A stretch of 64,000 nucleotides of DNA from Pseudomonadales bacterium (GCA_028281005.1 JANQKS010000020.1:1-64000), one strand, 5' to 3'; positions 53,186 to 62,178 are shown, numbered from the stretch's first letter. A program made the numbers and translations. The notes: a model not told the origin generated them from the sequence alone.

Positions 53186-54181
53186 TTGACCTTAGGTGTT
53201 GTTAACTATCTGCAAGATGGTGCGGAATCTTCTCTGTACCGCAATGGCAAGGTGCTCATTCGGCGTGACGTGGATGGTAGTGACACCGGTGTGACGGGTG
53301 TACAGGCGAGCGCCAAAGAAATTGCGATTGTGAATGCCCGTGAACGGCATGGCGACGCGGCGATGACCTGTGAGACTAACGGGTTTGAGTTGTTGCACGC
53401 GCCACTGACAAACCCCACCCTCGATTTTTATGATCACCAGCAAGTGGTGCGGGAGTATTACGCGGACTGTGAACGCTTGCTGGCGGAAGTCACCGGTGCC
53501 CGTGTTTACGCGTTTGACCACAACATCCGCTCAGCTGCCGGCAAAGCAACTAAGCAACGCATCAGCAGCGGTCAAGAGGTGCAGGGGCCGGCAAAGATGG
53601 TACACGGCGACTACACATTGGTGAGCGCCCCCCAACGCGCGCGAGATTTGGCGCAACCCCCGAAAATCAACGACACTTACGCAGGGCTAGTCGAAAACGG
53701 CGCAAGCTTGGTCAGCGAGAGCCAGGTGGAAAGAGCCTTAGCGGGTGGGCGTTTTGCCATCATCAATGTCTGGCGCAACATCGCCGCTGAGCCGGTACAT
53801 CGGGATGCTCTGGCACTGTGTGATGGGCAGACCGTGGACCCTGAAGAATTGGTGGTGTTTGAGATTCATTACGCGGACCGTGTGGGGGAGAACTACTTTG
53901 CCAAACACAGTGGCAACCACACGTTTTACTACTATCCGCACATGACGAGGGACGAAGCCCTGCTCATCAAACAATGGGACTCAGCCGGTGCTCTGGCGCA
54001 AAGTGCAGGTCGCTTGGCTGATACCAGTCACCCCGGTGCGCCCTGTACTTTCAGTTTTCACACCGCGTTTGATGAGGTGAGCGCGAAAAATGCGAAAGAT
54101 GCGGAGAATAGATTAGATGCACCGGCTAACCTGCCTGACCGGCAAAGTATAGAAGTGCGCTGCCTGGTTATTTATGCGTGA
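53186..54181 (+). CDS. CmcJ/NvfI family oxidoreductase
   Basis: 331 aa. Related to CmcJ and the fungal NvfI proteins, a non-heme-iron-oxygenase-like group: RVYAFDHNIRSAAG, VHGDYTLVSAPQRARDL, INVWRNIAAEPVHRDALALCD and HTFYYYPHMTRDEALLIKQWDS. Substrate unknown; relatives act on cephamycin precursors and meroterpenoids. TTG start with GGGAGGA seven bases upstream. A short low-complexity run (NAKNAKDAENR-like) precedes the C-terminus. A paralogue is at 59508. Confidence 0.8.
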   Translation: MTLGVVNYLQDGAESSLYRNGKVLIRRDVDGSDTGVTGVQASAKEIAIVNARERHGDAAMTCETNGFELLHAPLTNPTLDFYDHQQVVREYYADCERLLAEVTGARVYAFDHNIRSAAGKATKQRISSGQEVQGPAKMVHGDYTLVSAPQRARDLAQPPKINDTYAGLVENGASLVSESQVERALAGGRFAIINVWRNIAAEPVHRDALALCDGQTVDPEELVVFEIHYADRVGENYFAKHSGNHTFYYYPHMTRDEALLIKQWDSAGALAQSAGRLADTSHPGAPCTFSFHTAFDEVSAKNAKDAENRLDAPANLPDRQSIEVRCLVIYA

Positions 54182-54989
54182 CAGGCGCGGGGCTCTGACG
54201 CCAGCTTGAGGGCATCAGAGGGTAGAGGAATTGTCGGGTGAACCCGTCCGGGACTTCACCACCTAAACCAAACTCCGCCGGCTGCACACCTTTGGGCATG
54301 TAAAAGGTGCCAAACAGTAAGTCCCATACCGGTAGATAACTGGCAAAGTTCTTTTCCAACCCTGCCTCGCGGGTGGTGTGGTGCCAGCGATGAAAGATGG
54401 GACTGGCTAGCACATAGCGAAAAGGCCCAAAACTGACCCGCACATTACAGTGTATGAATACCGAGTGGAGGGCGAAGAAGGGGGCCCAAACCACCAACGC
54501 CATGGGTTGAAAACCCAGCAACAGCACCGGACAGGCGGAAATGATCTGTGCGCCAACTTCGTTGACCGGGTGCATGCGCGTGGCTGCCAGCCAATCTAAT
54601 TGGTCGGGGGAATGGTGCACTGCGTGAAATGGCCACGCTGCGCGTGAATGGAAAAAGCGATGCGACCAGTACAGCAAAAAGTCGGCGAGCACAAAGGCCA
54701 GCAACGCTTGCCATGCAAAGGGTAGCTGCGCGACGGGACCAAAACCGCTGAAAAAGCTGTCTGTCGACATACCTAACGCCAGTGGGACGGGTAGCAGCAC
54801 AGCAAAGACAACCAAGGGTGACAGCGACCGGGACACCAACGACTGCACGCCGTACCAGATCACATCGCTGAAGAAGCCGCGGCGCAAGATGCGGTAACCG
54901 GGTACCGATGGCCACAGCTTCTCTAACAAAATCCACAATGCCGGGAACACAATCACGGCGAACAACAAGGTGATAAGCAGTTCTTGCAT
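54168..54989 (-). CDS. Sterol desaturase / fatty acid hydroxylase family membrane protein
   Basis: 273 aa. Several hydrophobic helices and the full set of di-iron histidine motifs: HRFFH, HAVHH and HRWHH. Such enzymes hydroxylate or desaturate sterols, fatty acids or carotenoids in the membrane. Convergent with the CmcJ/NvfI gene, overlapping it by 14 bases at the 3' ends. Confidence 0.88.
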   Translation of the reverse strand: MQELLITLLFAVIVFPALWILLEKLWPSVPGYRILRRGFFSDVIWYGVQSLVSRSLSPLVVFAVLLPVPLALGMSTDSFFSGFGPVAQLPFAWQALLAFVLADFLLYWSHRFFHSRAAWPFHAVHHSPDQLDWLAATRMHPVNEVGAQIISACPVLLLGFQPMALVVWAPFFALHSVFIHCNVRVSFGPFRYVLASPIFHRWHHTTREAGLEKNFASYLPVWDLLFGTFYMPKGVQPAEFGLGGEVPDGFTRQFLYPLMPSSWRQSPAPVTHK

Positions 54990-55006
54990 GGCTTAAGCAT
55001 ACCCTC

Positions 55007-56530
55007 TCATTGCAGTAATGCCAGTGACGCCGCCGCCGCTCGCCGCCAGGTGTCTTCCTGTGACCAATGCTGGGCATTGCTGAGATAAATGCGCGCGCGG
55101 CTGTCTCCCAACAGTCGCAAGCATTCGCCGAGATGGTAGTTCACCTTCGGCACCCACGGCGCATAGCGGTGTGCGATCCATAGATAGTTCACTGCTAAAT
55201 CTGCGCGACCGCGATATAAATCCACCAATCCGAGAAGGTAAATCCCTTCTAACTGTTCTGGCTGTTGATCCAAAGCCGCATGTATGAGCTCAGACGCTTC
55301 GCGCCAATCTGTGCGACAACTTTGTGAACCGGGTAGCCAGCAATCGTGCATCAGCAGTTTGGCCTGTTGTACCTTGACACCGCTGGAAGCCGGGGCAATT
55401 TGTTGTGCCCTAGCCAAGGCGCGCTGCGCAGCGGCGGCATCACCTTCACTCAAATGTGCTTGCGCCAGGCTTAGCCAGCTCTCTGCCGCATCAGGCTGCA
55501 CTGCCGCCGCGGCCGCATAACGCTCCAGCGCAGCTTCGGGATTGACCCCTTCAGCGGCACGGGCTTGCACGGTGAGGACTTCGTACGGCGTGAGTTGCCG
55601 GATGGCGGGCGGCTGGAAGTCGCTATCGAAAGGGACTTCGTGTGTTGGTTTGTTTGAAGTTTTCCGGTAGCGACGAAACTCCCGCTCTAGTTGACGGCGT
55701 GAGATGCCCAAGCTGCCGGGCAGATCGGTGGCCCCTTCGAGCAGATACTTTTGTAGGCCGGGGCGTCGGTCCCCGTAACCGCGTTGCTCCCCATACAGCA
55801 GGAAGTGCACCAGCTGGCCGCTTAGACCATAAAAACGTTGTACACGTTGGCGTGGCCAATCCAAAAAAGACTGTGTGCCGAGCAGTTGCGCAAGACTTAA
55901 ACTGTTAGGTGCGCGTAACGGTTCGTCATAACGTTCAAACAGCGCGGCGCTGTCCAGTTGGCTGTGGCCGGTGAGTGTAATGTCGACGTGTTCCAGCAGG
56001 CTGGCCATACCTTCGTCGTACCAGGGTGGTAGAAAGAGTTTTTGTTTACGCAGGTAGTAGTGCGCGTATTCATGGCGCAGGTTGGCCAGCAAAGATCTGC
56101 GGCTAGATGCAGGTGCCACCATCAGCAAAGTGCTGTCGAAGTCGGGGCGGGCGAACGATACAAAGTGGCGCGGTTTCAGCAAGCGCACGAAGTCGCGTCG
56201 TTTGGCGAAGACCAAAACTTCCAGGTCACGGCTGCTGGCGGGTTTGCTGCTTGGTGAGTCCTGCACTGTGGGTAGGTACTCCCCCGCCAATTGTTCTAGA
56301 GCTTTTAGCTGCTGGGCCAACGCGACGGCGTCGGATTGTTTGACATCCGTATAGACGACAAAACCGGTTGTTTCGAGCCGCCACCAGGTTTCACTATGGA
56401 CGTGCGTCGAGCATGCAAGCAATATCAGTGCGAAGATGACATGAAGGAAGGCAGTATGTTGGCATGGGTCATGATGGTGTTGGCGGGTGGTAGCGCCACG
56501 CCGGCGGAAAATGTGACGGTGCCTGCTTCG
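55007..56530 (-). CDS. Putative lipoprotein with peptidase-like and TPR regions
   Basis: About 460-500 aa. An N-terminal hydrophobic stretch ending LILLACS is a likely lipoprotein signal. Residues after it contain NLRHEYAHYYLRKQ, an HExxH metallopeptidase-like motif, with WYDEGMASLLEH downstream carrying a possible third ligand (gluzincin pattern, DUF1570-like). The C-terminal half is made of TPR-like helices (LERYAAAAAVQPDAAESWLSL, ARAQQIAPAS). It may be a peptidase or a catalytically quiet secretory scaffold. The start codon is unclear; the frame is open to 56656 and overlaps the divergent small-protein gene, so the right boundary given is approximate. Confidence 0.7.
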   Translation of the reverse strand, partial: RSRHRHIFRRRGATTRQHHHDPCQHTAFLHVIFALILLACSTHVHSETWWRLETTGFVVYTDVKQSDAVALAQQLKALEQLAGEYLPTVQDSPSSKPASSRDLEVLVFAKRRDFVRLLKPRHFVSFARPDFDSTLLMVAPASSRRSLLANLRHEYAHYYLRKQKLFLPPWYDEGMASLLEHVDITLTGHSQLDSAALFERYDEPLRAPNSLSLAQLLGTQSFLDWPRQRVQRFYGLSGQLVHFLLYGEQRGYGDRRPGLQKYLLEGATDLPGSLGISRRQLEREFRRYRKTSNKPTHEVPFDSDFQPPAIRQLTPYEVLTVQARAAEGVNPEAALERYAAAAAVQPDAAESWLSLAQAHLSEGDAAAAQRALARAQQIAPASSGVKVQQAKLLMHDCWLPGSQSCRTDWREASELIHAALDQQPEQLEGIYLLGLVDLYRGRADLAVNYLWIAHRYAPWVPKVNYHLGECLRLLGDSRARIYLSNAQHWSQEDTWRRAAAASLALLQ

Positions 56531-56923
56531 ATGGTCTGTACCGCGGTGCAAACCGCAGGTTTCCATGACTTTCCCCATAACGAAGAAGCTTATGAACCGG
56601 TGTCCTTCTTTGAAAGCAGTTTTGAGCTGCGCCTGAATCGAGTGCTGATGCGTCATCGCGACCCCAATGCTGCTGCAGACGTTTACTTAACGGTAAGGGA
56701 CGAAGAGACGAGGGCGGAGTTGGAGTGCCGCACCATACGTGGGGCGGATAGGGCGACCGGCTTAAGTTGCAGCAATTTGCCGCCGTCTGAGTTGTTGCTG
56801 TTGAACACGGAGAACCTGCGCTTCACCCGTACTTCCATTGGTGGATGGGCGTTTGCGTCGGCCACCGAAAACATGGCCGGCGACTCAATCTATGTGGAGT
56901 ATGGCACCTGCGAGGTGCGCTGA
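56456..56923 (+). CDS. Small exported protein of unknown function
   Basis: 155 aa. The ATG at 56456 follows AGGAAGG and begins a short signal-peptide-like stretch (MLAWVMMVLAGGSATPA). Four cysteines in the mature part (in MVCTAVQ, LECRTI, LSCSN and GTCEVR) suggest disulfides and periplasmic location. Not recognised. The frame opens upstream to 56336, but the extra residues overlap the opposite gene and look unnatural. Confidence 0.55.
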   Translation: MLAWVMMVLAGGSATPAENVTVPASMVCTAVQTAGFHDFPHNEEAYEPVSFFESSFELRLNRVLMRHRDPNAAADVYLTVRDEETRAELECRTIRGADRATGLSCSNLPPSELLLLNTENLRFTRTSIGGWAFASATENMAGDSIYVEYGTCEVR

Positions 56924-56927
56924 GTGC

Positions 56928-56970
56928 CTGTTCCGGAAATGCCTATTTCAGAAATGCCTATTCCGGATCA
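56928..56970. repeat. Three-unit 15-bp tandem repeat
   Basis: Units TGCCTGTTCCGGAAA, TGCCTATTTCAGAAA and TGCCTATTCCGGATC, placed between the converging ends of two small exported-protein genes. The last unit supplies the stop of the minus-strand gene. Confidence 0.8.
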
Positions 56971-57233
56971 GCCGCCACCGGCGCTGGGGTCGCGTGGGTA
57001 TCAAGTTGTTCAGCTTCGTCCAACAGTGCAGCCACTGCTGCCGTGGAAGGGGTTTCCGCTACTTGCCGGGTTTCGGCTGACACATTAATTTGATCAATGG
57101 TGCGAATCCGGTCTTTCACTTCCAAACTGGCGACTGGGACCACGTCATCTGCCCAAACTGCGGTGGTGCAAAGCACCGCACCAGTGGCAAGCAGTGATCG
57201 AACGAAATAATTGCTGCTGTGTTTCTGTTTCAT
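56958..57233 (-). CDS. Small exported protein of unknown function
   Basis: 91 aa. A typical signal peptide (KQKHSSNYFVRSLLATGAVL, then TTAVWA and cleavage before DDVVPV) is followed by a short Ala/Glu/Asp-rich mature region. GGGAAATC lies before the ATG at 57233. No family recognised. It is followed on the same strand by the 15-bp repeat. Confidence 0.5.
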   Translation of the reverse strand: MKQKHSSNYFVRSLLATGAVLCTTAVWADDVVPVASLEVKDRIRTIDQINVSAETRQVAETPSTAAVAALLDEAEQLDTHATPAPVAADPE

Positions 57234-57298
57234 GGCTGAGATTTCCCTACGGCCGATAGCCTTCATTATGAACCGCAGCTTGTGTCTTTGTCATGCCC

Positions 57299-58033
57299 TC
57301 AGGGGCGCAAATAGTCGTCGCGATGGTCCCATACAAAGTACTCGTTCATGGCGTAAATAAAGCCGTAACCGCGGTGGGAGCGTTTGCGGATGCGGTTATC
57401 GGAATCAAGCAACCAGACCGTACCATCCGGACGCTTCACGGCTAATACGGCGTGCACACCACCCAATTCCCGGGAGCGGGCAACCACCACGCGTAAATCT
57501 TCGGCGGGGTGGCCAAGTTCGCGCAGCATAAAGTACTTAGAGGAGGCGTAATCTTCGCAATCGCCGCCCTTGATTAAGAAGGTATAGAGCGAAGACCAGT
57601 GATTACGTTGCCAGCCGATCCGAACACCTGAGCCGTTTTCAATTCTGCGGCGATGATCGTCATCGTAGCGGCTGCGGTTGATGTAATAGTTCACCAACTC
57701 AATTTGCTCCTCAGCGGACAACGTGTCGGCTTTTTCCAGCATACGATTAAACGAGCGTAAGCGGCCCCGGCACGCACTTTTGTCTTGCGCGCAGGCATAC
57801 AGCTGATTGCGGCTGTTGGCATGCTCCACCACGGCACTGTGCCATGAGGTAAACAATTCCGCTTGGGTCAGCAGATCTTCCTCAGCATCAAAGGGATAGG
57901 CATAGCGTTGCCCGGCGTGCACAAAGGGTGATGCGCAAAGGACAAACAGGCAGATACCCAGACCCACGGTCAAGACTGCGCCATACCGTGCCAGGGGACG
58001 GATTTGGTTTAGCGGGGTTGCTGTGCCTGCCAT
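57299..58033 (-). CDS. Transglutaminase-like cysteine peptidase (BTLCP, LapG-like)
   Basis: 244 aa with an N-terminal hydrophobic signal/anchor (VLTVGLGICLFVLCASPFVHA). The catalytic triad is visible: Cys in KGGDCEDYAS, His in GGVHAVLAV, Asp in WLLDSDNRI. This is the bacterial transglutaminase-like cysteine peptidase family that includes LapG, the periplasmic protease that trims surface adhesins under control of the c-di-GMP receptor LapD. No LapD or adhesin gene is next to it. ATG at 58033 or 58051. Confidence 0.85.
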   Translation of the reverse strand: MAGTATPLNQIRPLARYGAVLTVGLGICLFVLCASPFVHAGQRYAYPFDAEEDLLTQAELFTSWHSAVVEHANSRNQLYACAQDKSACRGRLRSFNRMLEKADTLSAEEQIELVNYYINRSRYDDDHRRRIENGSGVRIGWQRNHWSSLYTFLIKGGDCEDYASSKYFMLRELGHPAEDLRVVVARSRELGGVHAVLAVKRPDGTVWLLDSDNRIRKRSHRGYGFIYAMNEYFVWDHRDDYLRP

Positions 58034-58130
58034 GACTGCATCATAAACCAAACTGAACCTGCCGTGGCTGCGCTAGCGCGCGGCTGCTAATGCTGGCAAT
58101 CTTAACGGTTACGCATGACAGGAAGTTGAG

Positions 58131-59480
58131 ATGACCCAGATCTATTTGCAGAGTAGTGATGAAGAGCGTAAGCGCTTAGTGGAACGCACCCGCGGTGGTG
58201 ACATGACGGTTTCAAACAAGGAAGTTGCTGAGGCGTTTGCGATTGATCCGCACTATGACCCATACCGTATTCCCTTAGATAAAGTTGATCCCTCGCACCC
58301 GGCTTTGTTTTTGAACGAGACTTTTGCCCCGCACTTTGAGCGTCTGCGCGCAGAGGACCCGGTGCACTACCACGAAGAAAGTATGTTCGGACCGTACTGG
58401 TCGATCACCAAATACAAAGACTGTATGTACGTGGATACCCACCACGATCTGTTTTCCTCGCAACAGCAAAAAGGCGGCATTGCCTTAGGCGGGGTACCGG
58501 ATCGCGAAGATCAATATGCACTGCCGATGTTCATTCAAGAGGACCCGCCCAAACACGATGCGCAGCGTAAAGTGGTGACACCCCTGTTTACGCCGACCCA
58601 GCTGTCCGATCTGGAACCTCTGATCCGCGAGCGCGCGAGCCACATATTGGACAATCTGCCGCGCAATGAAGAGTTTAATTGGGTACGTCACGTGTCGGTT
58701 GAGCTCACCGCACAAATGCTAGCGACGCTGTTTGACGTGCCTCAAGAAGATCGCATGAAGCTGATCGAATGGTCCGATACCATCCAAAACCTGGGAGACC
58801 CGGACGCGTTCGATTCACCGGAAGAGGGTTTTAAGGTGCTGTTTGAGTGCCTGGCCTATTTCCAGGAGTACTACGAGGCGCGCAAAAAACAACCGCCGAA
58901 GTTCGACTTAATCTCTATGTTGGCGCATGACCCATCCACCAACAACATGGATCCGCAGGAGTTGCTAGGCAACATCATGTTGTTGATTGTTGGCGGTAAC
59001 GACACCACGCGCAACTCTATCTCCGGCGGTGTTTTGGCGTTGAACCAAAATCCCGACCAATATCAGAAGTTACTGCAAAATCCCGGGTTAATTCCGAAGA
59101 TGGTGCCGGAGATTATCCGTTGGCAGTCGCCGGTGGCGCACATGGCCAGAACTGCAACACAGGATACCGAAATAGGCGGCAAGCAAATTAAGAAGAACGA
59201 TCGCGTCGTTATGTGGTACATCTCCGGTAATCGCGATGAAGAAGCCATAGAGCGTGCTAACGAATTTATTATTGACCGCGATAACCCCAGGCAACACACG
59301 GCTTTCGGTTACGGCATCCACCGCTGTGTGGGCAATCGCTTGGCGGAAATGCAGCTGCGTGTGATGTGGGAAGAGATTATGCAGCGTTTCCCCAAACTAG
59401 AGGTTACCGGCGAGCCGCTGGGATTGGCATCCAACTTCATTCACGGTATTCGCGACCTACCGGTCACCATCCGGGATTAA
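58131..59480 (+). CDS. Cytochrome P450, CYP153 family (third copy)
   Basis: 449 aa, full CYP153 length. Heme loop FGYGIHRCVGNRLAE, I-helix VGGNDTTRNSISGG, ExxR in EIIRWQSP, and HYHEESMFGPYWSIT. The closest in style to characterised alkane-hydroxylating members. AGGAAGTTGAG precedes the ATG. No ferredoxin or reductase gene is adjacent. Confidence 0.92.
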   Translation: MTQIYLQSSDEERKRLVERTRGGDMTVSNKEVAEAFAIDPHYDPYRIPLDKVDPSHPALFLNETFAPHFERLRAEDPVHYHEESMFGPYWSITKYKDCMYVDTHHDLFSSQQQKGGIALGGVPDREDQYALPMFIQEDPPKHDAQRKVVTPLFTPTQLSDLEPLIRERASHILDNLPRNEEFNWVRHVSVELTAQMLATLFDVPQEDRMKLIEWSDTIQNLGDPDAFDSPEEGFKVLFECLAYFQEYYEARKKQPPKFDLISMLAHDPSTNNMDPQELLGNIMLLIVGGNDTTRNSISGGVLALNQNPDQYQKLLQNPGLIPKMVPEIIRWQSPVAHMARTATQDTEIGGKQIKKNDRVVMWYISGNRDEEAIERANEFIIDRDNPRQHTAFGYGIHRCVGNRLAEMQLRVMWEEIMQRFPKLEVTGEPLGLASNFIHGIRDLPVTIRD

Positions 59481-59507
59481 GTCCGAGACGTTTGCATCAG
59501 CACTAGG

Positions 59508-60611
59508 TCAGCGAAACACACACAACACGCGGACTTCAATGCTGCATCGCTGTGATGCATCAGCGGGTGTGTTGGGGTCCGCAAAAGACGTGTGTAGGGG
59601 TACCTGCATCGGCACCTCGGCGGAGTCATAACCTTTCCACAGCAGCACCTCATCTGGCGTCATTTCAGGGTAGTAGTACCACTTGTGCGCCGGGTCGTAG
59701 TGGGCGCTATAGACGTCGATGCCTCCGCGGGGCTGTCCGCTTGGGCGTTTGCCAATCAGGTTGGCGCGTAGGCAATCGTGTGAAACGCTGCGACGGTCTG
59801 CCACCGCCAACGGGAAACGGCGTAGCGGCTCCGGCCCCACCGAGCGCCAGGTGTTGATCACCATCAGCCGGCTTCGGCGTAACTCGTCAGCGCTCAGCCC
59901 GGCTTGGATCAGCGGTTCGGTTAGTCCAAAGGTCTGGGTGTGGGGTACACCACCGTGTTCCACCGTTTTGATCAGCCCTTCGCCATAACTTTCGGCGAAG
60001 TCATTGTGCGCCGTCAGCACCGGGCCGCGAGACTGCGACATCAGTTTGGCGAGTGGGCCATTGCCGCCTTGCTCCGGTTCGGATTGCCGAACCAAGTGGT
60101 TGTTGGTGAACGTATACGTCGCGCCGGTCACTGCCTTTACCAGGGCGGTGATTTCTGCATAGTAGTGGTGTGCGACCTGCTCGCCGTCCTGCCAATTGGT
60201 GACACCAGAGGTGTGTTGTTCGAGTTGAAATCCGCTGGTGTCGAGACTGGCATCCTCGAGTATGCGAGCGTTGTGGATGGTCACGTCCGCTGAGAACCGC
60301 GTCAGCGCCTGTAACTCCTGTTGCGCTTCTAGGGCCGCTTGCAACTCAACCAGGGCTGCGGGTATTTCATTTAGCTCGCGTATCACCTGGCTCACACTGT
60401 CTTCGCTGCTGCGATTGATGTCGGTAAAAACGTTGCGGATTTTCCCGTTGGCGTCGATTAAACCCGGGGAGCAACGGTGCCGCCAGCGTTGCAAAATGGG
60501 CGCAACCGCAGCTCGTGCGGCCAGCCTCGCCATCTGGGGGTCCGTGCTTGTCTGCTGCGGCTGCGGCAGGTAGTTAATGGTGCCTCTTGTATCGTGTGTA
60601 TCGGTGTGCAT
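59508..60611 (-). CDS. CmcJ/NvfI family oxidoreductase (second copy)
   Basis: 367 aa. Shares with the copy at 53186 the order TYTFTNNHLVRQS, TAHNDFAESYGEGL, INTWRSVGPEPLRRFPLAVAD and KWYYYPEMTPDEVLLWKGYDS, but has about 40 extra N-terminal residues. Non-heme oxygenase-like; substrate unknown. ATG at 60611 preferred. It lies between a CYP153 and a VOC protein and points away from the former. Confidence 0.78.
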   Translation of the reverse strand: MHTDTHDTRGTINYLPQPQQTSTDPQMARLAARAAVAPILQRWRHRCSPGLIDANGKIRNVFTDINRSSEDSVSQVIRELNEIPAALVELQAALEAQQELQALTRFSADVTIHNARILEDASLDTSGFQLEQHTSGVTNWQDGEQVAHHYYAEITALVKAVTGATYTFTNNHLVRQSEPEQGGNGPLAKLMSQSRGPVLTAHNDFAESYGEGLIKTVEHGGVPHTQTFGLTEPLIQAGLSADELRRSRLMVINTWRSVGPEPLRRFPLAVADRRSVSHDCLRANLIGKRPSGQPRGGIDVYSAHYDPAHKWYYYPEMTPDEVLLWKGYDSAEVPMQVPLHTSFADPNTPADASQRCSIEVRVLCVFR

Positions 60612-60639
60612 GTTACCGGCCAACTAACAGCAGTGTGCC

Positions 60640-61167
60640 TCAGACCTCTTGCGCGCGCCGCGCGTAGTAAGCCTCGCGCGGCTCAAAGCTGGGTTCGCTG
60701 GCAAACTCCGCCTCCACCCAAGCCAATGCTTCAGCTTCAGCCAACGCAGGATCCCACGTCTTGCCTTGGGGTTGGGCCACGTGCCAGGGTGTGTCCCAGA
60801 ATACTTCGATGCCGTTGCCTTCCGGGTCATTGAAGTACAACGACAGGGTGTTGCCGTGGGACAAAGGATTGATACGAATGGCCGGAAGGTCCTGCAGTCG
60901 TGCGTGGAGGATTTTGAGTTCGTCAAATCGCTCGATACGAAAAGCGAAATGATTGACGCTGTTAGACGGGTCTTGATCCTTGCGCACTTCCACCATGGCA
61001 AGCTGGTGGTGCTCAGTTGGGTCCTGACTTATGAACACGATATCCGGCGCATTTTCACCCATGGGGCCGCGGTCTGTGACGGCAAAGCCCAGCACGTTGA
61101 TATAAAAATCCAGCATTACATCTTGATCGCGGACGTAAATGACCGCGTGGGACCAGCTCAGGTTCAT
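60640..61167 (-). CDS. VOC (glyoxalase/extradiol-fold) protein
   Basis: 175 aa. N-terminal LSWSHAVIYVRDQDVMLDFYINVLGF, with a metal-type His, then VNHFAFRIERFDEL and DPEGNGIEVFWDTPWH with the Glu. A two-module vicinal-oxygen-chelate fold; could be a ring-cleavage dioxygenase, lyase or resistance protein. Its leader consists of a purine-rich tandem repeat (61175-61210). Confidence 0.85.
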   Translation of the reverse strand: MNLSWSHAVIYVRDQDVMLDFYINVLGFAVTDRGPMGENAPDIVFISQDPTEHHQLAMVEVRKDQDPSNSVNHFAFRIERFDELKILHARLQDLPAIRINPLSHGNTLSLYFNDPEGNGIEVFWDTPWHVAQPQGKTWDPALAEAEALAWVEAEFASEPSFEPREAYYARRAQEV

Positions 61168-61174
61168 CTTGTTG

Positions 61175-61210
61175 CCCTCTCTTTACCCTCTTTGTTCCCT
61201 CTTTATTCCC
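61175..61210. repeat. Three-unit 11-bp tandem repeat in the VOC gene leader
   Basis: On the minus strand GGGAATAAAGA, GGGAACAAAGA, GGGTAAAGAGA and a partial GGGC, placed immediately ahead of the start codon. Each unit offers a GGG/AAAGAGGG ribosome-binding-like stretch. Confidence 0.8.
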
Positions 61211-61290
61211 TTAAAACAGAGAGGAAAAACTATACCTGAGGCGGCCTTTGTCTGGCCAGGAGGGCTGAAGGTTGGGGGGAGGCGCAGCGT

Positions 61291-62130
61291 TTATGCCGCA
61301 AACGCCTCCATGCTCTCAGCCATCAATTCTTCGTAGTCCTCTAACTCGTTGGATTCCATGTCTGGATCCAAGCCAAGGTTGTTAAAGGCGTGGATGTCGC
61401 TCCAGTCTAACTGCGCGTAGGGATGATCGGAGTCATTCAAGGTCTGTAGATTGGCCACCATCACCACGTCAATATAATCCGCTTCCGCCACGGCACGCTT
61501 AAATTCAGTGTATTGCGACGGCACCATGGCAATCTCCTCGGGAAAGTCCCAGCTGTTTAAGATCATGGTGCCCAGCGAGCCATGGATGTGGTCGATCACT
61601 GTATCCAACGTCAGACTGTCGCGTATCAATTCGGGGTGCTCTTCTGCCCAGGCGAGGATCGGCAATACGCCGATGACGTGGGTCAAACCAGCTAAAGCGG
61701 CTTGGTCAGGCCGTAAACGGGTAAATGAACGGGCTAGCACGCTGCTGATGCCCGCTACTTCGGTAGCATGGGTCCAGACCGCCCGCAGCTTACGGTCGAT
61801 CACATCTGAAGTGGCTTGGAACATTTGCTCCATGGCCATACCGGTGGCTAGGTTCGCGGCAAACTCGATACCGATCCGACCCAGCGCCATGCCTAGGTCT
61901 TCTATGGGCTTGGCTGCCCGATAAACCGGAGAATTGGCGATCTTAATCATCTGACCCGAAAGACCGGGATCTTCAGCAATCACATCCGCCAGGGAGGCCA
62001 ACGAGACGTTTTGATCTTGTGCGGCATCGCGAATGCGTAGCGCCACTTCGGGCAAGCTGGGTAATTCCAGTTCATCATTGGCTACGGCACTGGTCAGCTC
62101 GTCACGGACCTGGGTGGCGAGATTCGACAT
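61291..62130 (-). CDS. HDOD domain protein (second copy)
   Basis: 279 aa. ELELPSLPEVALRIRDAAQD, VIAEDPGLSGQMIKIANSPVYR and DLGMALGRIGIEFA are HDOD signatures; it closely parallels the protein at 49317. Acidic C-terminal tail (ELEDYEELMAESME). ATG at 62130 preceded by GGGAAATC. Divergent from the pseudopilin/GspE genes. Confidence 0.88.
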   Translation of the reverse strand: MSNLATQVRDELTSAVANDELELPSLPEVALRIRDAAQDQNVSLASLADVIAEDPGLSGQMIKIANSPVYRAAKPIEDLGMALGRIGIEFAANLATGMAMEQMFQATSDVIDRKLRAVWTHATEVAGISSVLARSFTRLRPDQAALAGLTHVIGVLPILAWAEEHPELIRDSLTLDTVIDHIHGSLGTMILNSWDFPEEIAMVPSQYTEFKRAVAEADYIDVVMVANLQTLNDSDHPYAQLDWSDIHAFNNLGLDPDMESNELEDYEELMAESMEAFAA

Positions 62131-62178
62131 ATTGATTTCCCTAACAATTTGTACCACGCGTGCACGTATCAGTGACAT

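Noticed and set aside
59499-59510. Fourth full copy of the short dispersed repeat
   Set aside because: Only AGCACTAGGTCA matches copy 3; the GGTTTG half is absent, and the adjacent gene appears intact.
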